Assembly: GCA_032716605.1 (NCBI GenBank)
Contig: CM064530.1
Span: forward strand, 9,479,267-9,543,266
Reading direction: 5' to 3'
DNA from: Paralithodes platypus
Lineage: Eukaryota > Arthropoda > Malacostraca > Decapoda > Lithodidae
DNA length: 64,000 nucleotides
A program made the position numbers and the translations under genes. Of this stretch, positions 12,034 to 22,305 are shown piece after piece (positions within the stretch are counted from its first letter, which is position 1; each line of letters opens with the position of its first letter). The notes below the pieces were generated by a model, which saw only the letters and a list, made by a program, of their open reading frames with translations, was not told the origin of the DNA and did no database searches.

Positions 12034-13140
12034 GCTAACCCTTGTCTAGCGGGGTGTTTTGGGCTGATTTGGGCATATTCAGGCCCTCCTGCATGATAAA
12101 TCAAGCATCTGCATGGAAAAACAAATATTTAGCAAAAAACTAGGCACTAAAAGCTTCAAAATGAGACCAGAACGAGCTACGTAGCACTCGTGGTTCTCTT
12201 GCAGTGGTGCCACGAACATGGAAGTTTAGCATATATCGGTATATTTTTCCCAGCTATGGTCACTACTGGCTACACTGCCGGCCTCTCGAGAACACAGGGA
12301 ACTTGAGTTAATGGGCGGCGGTAAGCCCTGGGAGTCGGCTGTCTGGCCCGCTGCTCTCCCGGCCATTTGCACTATTTTAACCCTTTAAAAACCTTAATAA
12401 TGCTCCTAACTTGCTGCAAATTGGTGCACGACTTAAGTCAAGCGCCGCTCTTTAACCCGGGAACTGTGGGGAGACTCTTAAGAGTTCCCCCGGCGGACTG
12501 CGGGGAGACTCTTATGAGTGAGTGAAAACAAAAATCAACTTTTGACATCGAAAAAAACAAATATTTTTTATTTTAATTTTTTTTTTTTTTAATTTATTTT
12601 TTTTTTTTTTTTTGGCCCCTGGGCCATGCAAAATCTCAGTCCTCTACCTCCCCTCCTTCCCCACTTTCCTCCTCTCCTTCAGTTATCACCTATTTTCCCT
12701 GTTATTCCCTTATTCTGAGGTATATTTTCGTGCTAACATTAGCGAGTTGCAAGCAGGGTGTTGTCATCACTGATGGCAAGCGAGTGCAAGAGAGAGAGAG
12801 AGAGTATCGATCGACTGTGTCTCAGTGGCCTTGGGGGAAATTGGCGGGAAAGCAGGTTGCCTCACCCATACATTATACAACTCGCGGGCTATATCTCCGA
12901 TTTTGACCATCCAAACGCTGTTTTCACTCGTTTTATTGTTGTTTCAGGTTAATACCTTTATAATCATCCCATAATAGGCGCATATGGATAAGTATTAATG
13001 CTATTAATGGCACAATGAATATTTTAGTGACGGAAACACCTCAAATACGTCAGCACAGGGGGACGTTTCCAATTACCCCCATGCGCACTTCAGAGGTTAA
13101 GGGCTAGGCCTAATAGCACATAAAAAAAAATAAAAATAAA
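12034..13140. other. No recognisable gene; A/T tracts and a short duplicated motif
   Basis: No ORF with recognisable homology on either strand. A GGGGAGACTCTTA motif occurs twice (about 12470 and 12502), the first forming the palindrome ACTCTTAAGAGT. A long T/A tract lies at 12545-12615. A GA tract lies at 12790-12805. Confidence 0.5.
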
Positions 13141-13800
13141 AATAACCCAACCAGCGGGGGTGTGGGTGCAGCAGCCCCCACCCATATACTAGGTTAGGTT
13201 AGGTAAGGTTGTTAGGTTAGGCTAATAGCCTAGAACATTAAAAAAAAAAAAAAAAAAAAAATCTAACCCAACCAGCGGGGGTGTGGGGGCGGCAGCACCC
13301 ACCCATAATACTAGGATAGGTTAGGTAAGGTTGTTGGGTTAGGCTAATGTCTTCCCAAAGTTGACTATTTTTATAACATGAACTATTAGGCTACCCACTC
13401 CACCCTGTGAAATCCGAGCCAGCTTTCGTCAAAAGTTTGCTCGGGTATTCACAAAATTGGGTTGTATGGGTTTTCAATTTGGGAAAACCCGAGCCAAGTT
13501 TTGATACAAAGCGCTATATTATTGTATTTTTACGTTTTTAACCCCTCATTTTCCCTGAACTTCATAGCCCTCCCCACTAGTGGGGGGCGTGTTTTTAGAT
13601 TGTTGGATAATGGGTAAATACTCATTTCCGCTCCTCTTCAGTATAAAACAACACTATATCTGAAGGAAAAATTACAAAAAACAAAATAAAACTTACTGAA
13701 ATCGCTGTCGGTCCAAAAAGTCAGGTTTACCCCTGGGCATCCTGGGGGCTGCTGCCCCCAGACCCCCGCTGGTCTTTGGTTGAAAAGTGATAAAAAACAC
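13141..13800. repeat. Complex repeat cluster with TTAGG arrays, part 2
   Basis: Two more copies of the CCAACCAGCGGGGGTGTG unit with short TTAGG-like runs are at 13144-13222 and 13265-13340. The segment at 13575-13733 (GGCGTGTTTTTAGATTGTTG to GTCGGTCCAAAAAGTCAGG) repeats 11667-11813 almost exactly. An inverted, diverged copy of the GC hairpin motif is at about 13737-13780 (CTGGGGGCTGCTGCCCCCAG). Together with part 1 this looks like repeated rounds of duplication of one composite unit. Confidence 0.8.
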
Positions 13801-13924
13801 ATATCTCTTACCTCATTATTCAAAGTTTTGTATTTGGTTTAATATACACTTCTCAGGTCATTTGAACAGTTCTATTGCTTCTATATATCATATAATACAC
13901 CATAGAATACGTTTTTAATAACTA

Positions 13925-15050
13925 GAAAAAGAGGCTTCGATTAAACAATTACGCAAACAAGGAAATAGTATACCCTATGATCCAACTCCTCACCACCCTC
14001 CACTCTCAAGGATATACAATATTCCTCCAATGGGTACCCAGCCACATTGACATCCTCCATAATGAAATAGTGGATGGACTAGCCAAAGGGATGCACTCCT
14101 TCCACCTAACAACAGTCATACCCTACACCACAACCGACCAGACAAACATCCTCAGAGAAGACGTCCTCCAAGACTTCAAGGAAGAGTGGAAAATAACCAT
14201 AGCTGGCACACAATGCAGTAACATCAAGTCAGAGTGGTCAGTGTGGAAACACTCCATCTACAAGAACAAAGCCTTAAACACCGCCGCTCTCCGCCTCAGA
14301 ACAGGACACACCAGACTGGGAGGGCATATGTACAGGATGGGACTGCAAGAAAATTAAAATTGTCCGTACTGCCTCACACCTGAGACAGTGGAGCATTATC
14401 TACTCCACTGCCACAGACATTACGGTGCCCGCACCCACCTCAGAAGTGTAGTAACCCAACAAGGAGTAACATTCAACATCAAGCATATCCTAGGTGGAGG
14501 AGACCTACCACAGCACAGTAAACATGTCATCGCATCAGCCCTAGGAACCTACATCGGAACAACAAACAAAATCACAAGCATATAAAATTACCATCCAACT
14601 GAATCTGTACTATACCACCACTGATCATCATCATCATCATCTCTGACCTCACCCTCACCTTGACTTAAATCACACAGTACACATAGAGCAGTACTGTACT
14701 GTAACCACCACTCATCATCATCATCATCATCTCCATCTCTGACCTCACCCTCACCTTAACTTGAATCACACAGTACACATAGAGCAGTACTGTACTGTAC
14801 TACAACTGATCATCATCATCATCTCTGACCTCACCCTCACCTTGACTTAAATCACCCTGACCTCAAAAGACAACGACAAACTTACCCCCCATATACAGTA
14901 GTATAAAATCCACCTTTACTATCTCTCCTAACCCCTATTATACTAACAATTGTTCTTTTCACCCCTCCTAAAACGCCTGTGCAGTAATCTGGAGACACCA
15001 CAACCCTCCAAGCAAACTGCACATTTAAACAATAAGAAGAAGAAGAAGAA
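13925..15050 (+). mobile_element. LINE-D fragment: RNase H C-terminus, zinc motif and 3' tail
   Basis: The frame from 13977 encodes the end of an RNase H domain (FLQWVPSHIDILHNEIVDGL), the LRTGHTRLGGHMYRMGL segment, one in-frame TAA, then a CPYCLTPETVEHYLLHC zinc motif and a C-terminus ending at the stop at 14583. The 3' UTR contains three tandem copies of a CATCATCATC-rich block, then a terminal segment (CAAGCAAACTGCACATTT, then AACAATAAGAAGAAG) matching the last 55 bp of LINE-I. So two clearly different LINE proteins carry the same 3' terminus. The copy is 5'-truncated and nonfunctional. Confidence 0.8.
14622..14860 (+). repeat. Three tandem copies of a CATC-rich block in the LINE-D 3' UTR
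   Basis: Blocks of a CATCATCATCATC run, CTCTGACCTCACCCTCACCTT and ACACATAGAGCAGTACTG start near 14628, 14713 and 14810. The third is truncated. Period about 90-100 bp. Confidence 0.8.
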
Positions 15051-15669
15051 GGCAGTCCTGACAAAACCGTCCTCGCTAGGGTTTATTAGTGACGCTCAGT
15101 TACTACCTTCCCTCCAACACATCAACAACAACAACATTATTTATGGAGTTCCCTAGCTTTATTGGAAGATCCTACGGAATGAGTTGTGTTGTACGTCGTG
15201 TAAGCACGTAAGTTGATGTCAAACATGTCAAACATTGCCTAGGCTAATACTAGGCTAGCCTACTAGGATAGGTTAGGTAAGGTTGTTAGGTTAGGCTAAT
15301 GTCCTTTCAAAGGGGTATAGGCCTAGTAGGCTAGTAAACCCTAGGATATACCCGGTCAGAGGTTACAGGTAGGTGATACGCCCGAAAACACAACTCTTGC
15401 CCCACCATGACTCAAGCACAGGCGGTAATTGGTAATTGCGGCCCAGCAGCGTGCCATAGTCCATAGAATCCCTTCAAGCCAACATGGTCAACCTTGCCAC
15501 ACAGGGCCATGGAGCCAGAGCAAGAGGCTCTGCCGCTCAGTGTCAGTTGCCCCTGAAAAGTGTGAGTTGGAAATGTCAAAAAAACTCCATATTAAGCTAG
15601 GCTAGGCTAGCCTAATGTCACAAATTTTCCCATGGATTTTTTTTTAAATCCGTCGGTTTTTATTAATAT
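15051..15669. other. No gene recognised
   Basis: No homology-bearing ORF. A short TAGGATAGGTTAGGTAAGGTTG run (15267-15290) resembles the TTAGG cluster to the left, and several GCCTAG/CTAGGC words recur, so part of it is probably diverged repeat DNA. Confidence 0.4.
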
Positions 15670-16948
15670 TCTTACAGTTTCTTACAGTAGATCCTCTGGA
15701 AAAAGGCAAACTATGCCTGTGTATCCAGCTCAGTACCAGTACTTGCACTGCTGCGGTCGTTCACGGTGTTGGCGGCGGCGGTAGCAGACGCAACATTTTT
15801 ACTATTCTGTATTTTTGTTTTATAATCAAACTTCAAATCTTGTCTTCCCCATGCTTTATCAAGATTACTTTCAAACTCCCTTATTGATTCGGAATCGACT
15901 ACATACTGGGGCAGTGCGTTCCACGCATTTACCACTCTATCACAAAATGAGTTCTTTGCCTTCTCAAGCCTATTTCTTTCTTTGTAAATTTTCTTAGAGT
16001 GTCCTCTCGTTCTTGTTCCCTCCCGCATCAAGAAGATACCTTCACACACATCCTCATCGTACTTTCCTGACACTATCTTAAAAGTCTCTATCATATCCCC
16101 TCTCTTTCTCCTATATGCCAGTGTCGGAAGCCCCAGTGTCCTCAACCTCTGCTCATAGCCCGCGTTCTTCAACGTTGGTACCAGCTTGCTAGCTCTCCTC
16201 TGCACTTTCTCCACTGCTTCTATATCCTTTACCATTTATGGAGCCCACACCTGGTTTGCATATTCCAGGTGCGGCCTAACCAGCGCTGTATATAGATTCC
16301 TGAAGATTTTTTCGTCAAGTGACACAAATGTCCTCCTTATCAGCCCTACAATTCTATTGGCTTTGTTTATCTTTTCCACTAAATGTTCTGAGAAATTTAA
16401 CTTATTGTCTATCACTACTCCTATATCCTTTTCTGCACTCACTTCCTCCATCGCTTCATACATACTGTATCCAACCTTGTCTATCTTGCTGGTCCCAATC
16501 CGCATGTACTTGCATTTTTTTGGATGAAAAGGCATTAACCAATGCTCAGACCATCCCTACATGCACTCCACATCTCCTTGAAGCAAACCCATATCTTCCT
16601 TACTCCTCACTCTTCTATACAGTTTAGTGTCATCCGCATACAGGTATACCTCACTTCCATTAGTTATAACTTCAGGCAAGTCGTTGATAAATATAACGAA
16701 CAGCAGTGGTCCCAACACAGATCCCTGAGGTACCCCACTTGTAATTTCCCTCCACCCCGAGCCTATTCCATTCACCAGTACCCTCTGTCTCCGATCTTTC
16801 AGGAAGGCTTCTATCCATTTCACACATTTCTCCCCTATATTATAGCTTCTAACTTTCTCTATTAACCTTTTATGTGGGACCTTATCGAAGGCCTTCATAA
16901 AATCGCAATATACCACGTCTATTACATCACCATCTTCTAGAATTTGCA
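15670..16948 (-). mobile_element. LINE-A copy 2, 5'-truncated
   Basis: On the minus strand, an RT segment ([39 protein letters not shown]) is followed by the LINE-A C-terminal region (VRPHLEYANQVWAP, VEKVQRRASKLVP) and the family 3' end, whose reverse complement TCTTACAGTAGATCC sits at 15678. Two stops break the frame: one between WAPY and VKDIEAVEKV (about 16236) and one after GDVECM (about 16557). The 5' end stops at 16948 (ATTTTGCATATATAGG). It is one of nine LINE-A pieces in the window. Confidence 0.92.
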
Positions 16949-17205
16949 TTTTGCATATATAGGCTAGGCTATGCCTAGCCCTTGACTCCTAGAGTGTTTG
17001 TATTTAGCCTAGGATAATTACAAATCTTGGGAAAAACGTTTTCCCCATTATCCAACGATCTTAAGACACACCGCCCGATAGTGGGGACTCTGGGGAGTGG
17101 GGAGGGCTATGAAGGTCAGGGAAAATGAGGGGTAAGGCTAGGCTAAATGCGTAAAATGGCGATATTAGGGCCTAGCGTATTTCAGCAAAACTTGGCTCGT
17201 GTTTT
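16949..17205 (-). repeat. Inverted copy of the 13.5-kb cluster repeat
   Basis: The stretch from TTTTCCCCATTATCCAACGA to GGGAAAATGAGGGG (about 17036-17133) is the diverged reverse complement of 13540-13620. Nothing else recognised. Confidence 0.6.
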
Positions 17206-18087
17206 AAGAACACAAGAACACAAGAAAATGGGAGTCTGCAGAAAGCCAATTGGCCCAAGCAAGGCAGATCCCTGTCCCACACAACCCCAATTACAAAGCC
17301 CAATTATAGGATTACGGGGGTCTGCAGAACGCTGATTGGCCCAACCCGGCTGATCTCCCTTCACACCCAACCCTTCTCGTCCATATGCTTATCCAATTTT
17401 ATCTTAAAGCTCCCTACCGTTTTTAATCCCACTATAGCACTTGGTAGTCCATTCCACCCATCTACAACTCTGTTACCAAACCAATATTTGCCTATATCTT
17501 TTCTGAAACAAAATTTATCTAATTTGAAACCATTGGTACAAGTTCTTTCACTATCACTGAGCTTTAGTACATTTGTCATGTCCTCTTTGTTAATCCCACT
17601 AACCCACTTGAACACCTCTCATCATATCCCCTCTAACTCTGCGTCTCTCTAACCAATGTAAACCTAATTTCTTCAACCTTTCTTCATACGGAAGATTTCT
17701 AATATTATGGATCATTTTCGTCATTCTACGCTGTACTCTCTCCAGTGAATCTATGTCCATTCTGTAATAAGGACACCAAAATTGGACAGCATAATCCATA
17801 TGGGGTCTCACTAATGACAAGTAAAGTTTTAAGATAACATCAGCAGTTCTGTTACTCACTCCTAGAGATGAACCCGAGAATCCTGTTTGCCTTATTACGA
17901 ACGCTTATACACTGTTTTCTAGGCTTCAAATCATTGCTAACAAACACACCTAGATCTTTCTCGCAGTCTGAATTTTCTAATTCTAAATTAGCTAGTTTAT
18001 ATTTAACATTTGTTTGCATCTTCCCTATCTTTAATACCTTGCATTTGTCAATGTTAAACTTTATCTGCCAATTTACTGACCATGCAT
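17206..18087 (-). mobile_element. LINE-B copy 1, 3' half (split by the DIRS-like element)
   Basis: The minus strand encodes the end of the LINE-B protein (VRPHMDYAVQFWCPYY, LERVQRRMTKMIHN, YWFGNRVVDGWNGLP) and its 3' end with an 8-bp-period TTCTTGTG/TTCTTATG tail. Sequence matching LINE-B copy 2 runs to CTGACCATGCAT at 18087 and resumes at GTAAGGTATCTAG at 31152. Joining the two gives the uninterrupted LINE-B order seen at 23.83 kb (CTTACATGAATGG), apart from one substitution, so this is one LINE-B insertion cut in two. Frameshifts are present near 17620. Confidence 0.93.
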
Positions 18088-18388
18088 ATTTGTTAGTAGT
18101 CTTGGCAAATCCAACGTCAAGGCTATTAACCTAATTGCAATGACGACTTGTCTATTTTGACTGCTATGTCGTCATTCCAACCGCGGTTAAAAAGAAAACG
18201 TCTAGAGTCTACTCCTTATCTTGCTCTAGGAGACGTTGTACATTAACCAAAACTACCACCGAAGGTGAAAAAAGCATAGAAGAGAAGAAAAAGGGGTTTA
18301 CCTTAGTTACCGCTTAAGGCCCATCCTGTGTTCCGTCATGTGCAGATCCCTGTCGAACGTGCGCATGAGCGACCCTCTCTTGTTATCA
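18088..18388 (+). repeat. Left inverted terminal repeat of the DIRS-like element
   Basis: ATTTGTTAGTAGTCTTGG to CTCTTGTTATCA is the reverse complement of 30804-31104 with very few differences (for example TTGGCAAATCC here against TTGGAAAATCC on the right). The outermost 29 bp also match the first part of the internal complementary region. Confidence 0.96.
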
Positions 18389-19729
18389 TTTTTTCACGCG
18401 CTCCATTGAATGCAGTCGCTTTTGTTGTGCTCCTTTAATTCACCCTGTTTAGGTTCGTTTCGGCTTATCTGGCCTTCTTTTTTGTTAGACAGATGTTACG
18501 TGATCTAGGGCACACGTAAATGGGCTCCTCAGTGTGTTTAATGGAGACGCGTGTGGAAATAGCTACCGAAGGTACGGGGGCGCCTGGCGTTCCTCGTGTG
18601 TGTTTTTCATTCCTTTCTCTTTTCATATTCTTTTTTCCTGTTAGTCTGGGCATAGTTTAGCTTTTAGCTTATTTTAGCCTAGCTTGTTTCTCATTCAGGA
18701 ATTGCTATGCCCCTATGAGTTTTCATATTTTCATAGCCTAGGTGTACAGTTGGTTCACGATCTGAGATTTCGTGGTGGCGGTGCTGTTTGTAGGGTTTGT
18801 GTCGGCCGCATTATTAGCGTTATTCCCGAGTCCCCCCTTTCGAGCCTTCACTGTGTCTCAAGGGCCTGGGCGCTTGGTGGTTCGTGTTATCCTGGGGTAC
18901 CCCACGGGGGCCCCTCCCTCACACCACAGGGTTTTTCGCCCCTGACACATTCTCTCCTCACGGCTAGGCCACCCTTTTTCTCGCCAGTTTCATTTACTGG
19001 TTTTTGTGTTCCCTTACTGTTTTCACCTCCATCCTTTCATACCCTTTTGCCCAATCCTGGGGTACCCTACGGGGGCCCCTGTTTGTGCCAAACCACCCTT
19101 CCTGCCACTTCTCCTCATGGGCTTTGCTCTATCTCTGTGGGTTGGGTGGTTCCTAGGGGATGTGCCTCCTCTCCCCTGGTGTGTCTTCCTTGCCTCTCCC
19201 TTGACCGGTTGAGTCAGGATATTATCAAGGAAGACACTGCTCAGCTTGATGGCCATCGTCGCTTGGAGTTCATAAGGAGATGACGCTTTTTTCTGGGCCT
19301 CTTTGGTATTTCCTAGACGCTCCTCTCGCTTTTTCGGCGCCGGACCATCTCGGCCGGCCCCGAAATTTGGGGGGGTGCTCGATTCGGTCCTCTGGGCCAT
19401 TTCGGTCCCCCGCAAATTTGCGGAGATCGTTGGGGGGTCCCGCGAAATTGCAGGAGGGTGGTGTCGGTACGGTTATGCCTCCATTGGCCCGCAAATTTGC
19501 GGTAATAGTTGGCTTTCACTATTGACTTTTGTTATGTCATCTTGTTGCCTGATACTATATTGGTGTATGCACTTTACTGGTGTTATAGGCCCTGCATGTA
19601 AGATGTTGAGTGGTGGTTAACACTTTCTCCATCTTTGCAGGTTCTGCTAGTGCTCTTCCGCCTCGGCCGCCCTCCTCACCTACCTCTGTGCTCCCAGTTT
19701 AGGGTGAGTACGGATACCTGTTTGCATGT

Positions 19730-22305
19730 GTGTTCCTGTTTCCCCATGCTCCTTCCCTGGTTCTTCTTGGACATTCTCTCCACTTACTCCTTCGACGTGC
19801 TGATTATGGTGTGTGTTCTTCTAGTGCAGGTAGGCTGCCTTGCTTTCGCCTTGGTTGTCGCTCCCCGTGCTTGGAGAGCCACAAGTCCTGCTTGCGCCAC
19901 TCGCTCTGTGTGTCCTCTACGGCCTACCTCCCTGCTCTGTGTGGCACGTGTCTGGCCCTGGTGGTTGTGCTGCTCCATGGCCCTGGTTCCTCGGCGGCGG
20001 CTGTGGCCTCCTGCTTCCCTTCCGTCGGTGTGGACGATGGTCTCCCGCCACATTAGGACTGTGGGCCGGCCGTTCCCCGGCCTTTGTTGGCGACCGGATC
20101 CGCGTCGCCCTGGGTATCCCTGACCCGACTGACGGCCATTTACCTGGCCCTCTCCCTGCTCGGGCCCTCTCCCCTGGGTCCCGCAGCCGGTCGTCCCATC
20201 GTCGGGGGGTTCCCCGGCTCCGTCCACGCTCTCGCTCGCCTTGTCGTCCTCCTGATCGCCTTGACGACGCCCATCGCCCTCGTCATGGTTCTCGCCCTGA
20301 GGCCGGGGTTAGCGGCTCTGCCCCTGTGCGCCCTCCCCTGGCCTCTACGGATAGGGGCTCTACTCCCTTCCGCCCGCTTCCCCAGCCCAGACGACTTCCT
20401 CTTACGTTGTCCTCTCCGCGCGCGGTTGTTCATGCTGTAGCTGGCCCTCTGCTCCCTCCTCCTACACTGTCCAGGAGGGTCCGCCTGGATGTCGTTGCTT
20501 CTCCTACTTCACCTGCTTCAGTGCCTATTCTTACTTCACGGTCTCGTCCCACGGTGGTGGTCCCTCCCTCCTCCGCCTCGGTGTCGGGCCGCCCTGTTAT
20601 CTCAGCCCCGGGGATCCTTGCTCTGTTTCCCCCCGCGGCTCCTGGCCTCCTTTCACCCGGCCAGCCTTCCCACTCCCGTCGTCCTGCTCCTCCTCATTCT
20701 TCTCTTCCTGACCTTCCCTTACCGTCTCGCCAGGGGGGTACCCCTCCTCTTGCCTCGGTGGGGTTTCGCGAGGTTTCGGGGTCCCCTTTCTCAGGAGCTG
20801 ATGTGTCGCTGGAAGAGGGGAATGGTGCTGTTTCCCCCTCGGCCGTTCGTGATCGGGGACGAGTCCCTCAACGGCGACACAACCGTCGTCGCTCGCCTTC
20901 CTTGGGCCGCGACGCTGCTGGTTCGTGTCGTGGGTCTCGCTCCCGCTCACGCTCGCCCCTGCGGGCCGACCAATCTGGGGGGGGGTAGCCTCTCTCGGAT
21001 CAATTGTCGGCTATGCAGGGCTGGGTTGTGTCACGCTTCGACGGGCACTTGGAGTCGATGGAAGACTCCCTCTTCTCGCCCTTCTTGGCGGTGCCTCACC
21101 CTCAGCACCTCACCCTACCTACCCCTGCTATGGTCCCCCTCCCTTCTGCAGGCCTACGCTCTGGTCAGGCTTCAGCCGCACTGACATCCTTCCGGCTGTT
21201 CAGTCCCTGGCTGTGTTGCCGGGTCTGTCCTCCTAAGGGACAGGTTTGTGCGACGCCGGTACGCCTGGCTTAGCCGTCATGCTCGGTCACCCTCTCCCAT
21301 TGGAGGCCTGGTTTGCTGAGGCCTTCGACTTCACACACCGATCCGTCGACGGCTCTCCTTCCGTCCCTCCCCCGGAGTCGTCCCTGATTTTGCCTCCTCT
21401 TGTGTCTGTCGGCGGGTTGGACGGCGCGTTCTGGTCCTGGATGAGCGCGCCCGTTCTTGAACTTTGTTCTATTGCTACCCCGTTCTTCTCTCACCCGGAT
21501 CAGCCCTCTGTCGCCAAGGTTTTTCCCTTGCGACGGAGGGTGACGGACTTTTTGTCTTGTCTTTAGGTTCCCTCCAGACGTCTGTTCACCACCTGCGGCT
21601 TTTCGAGGCGTCTGCGCCAGGCGATCTTCGCGAGGGTTTGGACCGCGTTGAGCGGGTCCACCTTCGGCTCGCGGTGTCTTTGGTTCCCGAGCTGAAGGCG
21701 GTTTTGTGCGCGGCAACTCGGCACCGCACGACGGTACGGTCTTCGTTCTGCCGGCCGGCCCCCTTGGTTATTCGTCAGGGTTTGTTGTACTCTGCGCTAT
21801 ATACGTCGGGGTTTTTTACGCAGGATGCTTGGGAATGCTCCGCTTCTCTGTCGGCGGCCCCTGCTTCCGCCACACGACGCCGTGCTGTGTCGTTACGGAC
21901 CCTGCTTACGTCACGCACCGACGCGCTGTGCCGCGCGCGGGGTTTTCTCAGTCCCGTCCTTCTGCCGGTCCTCTTCGGGGTGCTGCTGCAAGTGCTGCCG
22001 CCTTGCCCGGGCGCAAGACTGGGACGTTGCTGGCCAGTGCTTCGGTTCCGCCTCGCACTTCTGTTCTTGCCCCTTTCATCCCCTCTGTGTCGGGGCTGGC
22101 CGGCCTTCCACTTCCGGCCGCCTTTCGTAGGGGTCAGCCCCGCGCCGGCCTTGGGTTGGGGTGGCCCGCCCTTTTCGACGAGGTTGGGGGGGGGCGGGGG
22201 TAGAGGAGGTCAACGTGGCGCTCATGCCCGCACGGCCCGTACCGGGGGTACCTCCACGTCAACACAATGTGTAGTTCTCTGGGTCGGCCTCCTTGTTCTC
22301 CTTCT
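19730..22305 (+). pseudogene. DIRS-like element gag-like region, degenerate
   Basis: A GC-rich region with overlapping long open stretches in all three plus frames. Near 19850-19960 one frame reads CRSPCLESHKSCL and ALCGTC, a Cys/His pattern like the N-terminal C..C...H..C region of DIRS gag proteins. Downstream, an R/S/P-rich segment (SRSRSPLRADQSGGG to 20988) and a stretch near 21600-21900 (EGLDRVERVHLRLAVSLV, ASATRRRAVSLRTLL) fit a gag C-terminus. The assignment rests on position (between ITR and RT) and weak motifs; I cannot trace one continuous frame. It is interrupted at 22305 by LINE-B copy 2. Confidence 0.55.

Noticed and set aside
11006..13340. A chromosome end or fused telomere
   Set aside because: TTAGG runs are only 2-5 units long, scattered and tied to a recurring hairpin motif.
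11293..13780. Helitron termini (GC hairpin near a 3' end)
   Set aside because: The hairpin is suggestive, but no CTRR end, 5' TC start or A/T insertion site could be placed.
10756..15050. LINE-D fragments at 10.8 and 13.9 kb as two halves of one split element
   Set aside because: Their RNase H coverage overlaps instead of abutting, so they are separate copies. The TTAGG cluster is not an insertion proven by them.
18684..21570. Long GC-rich frames at 18.7-21.6 kb as host proline/serine-rich genes
   Set aside because: They lie between the ITR and RT of the DIRS element, overlap in all frames, and show gag-like position and motifs.
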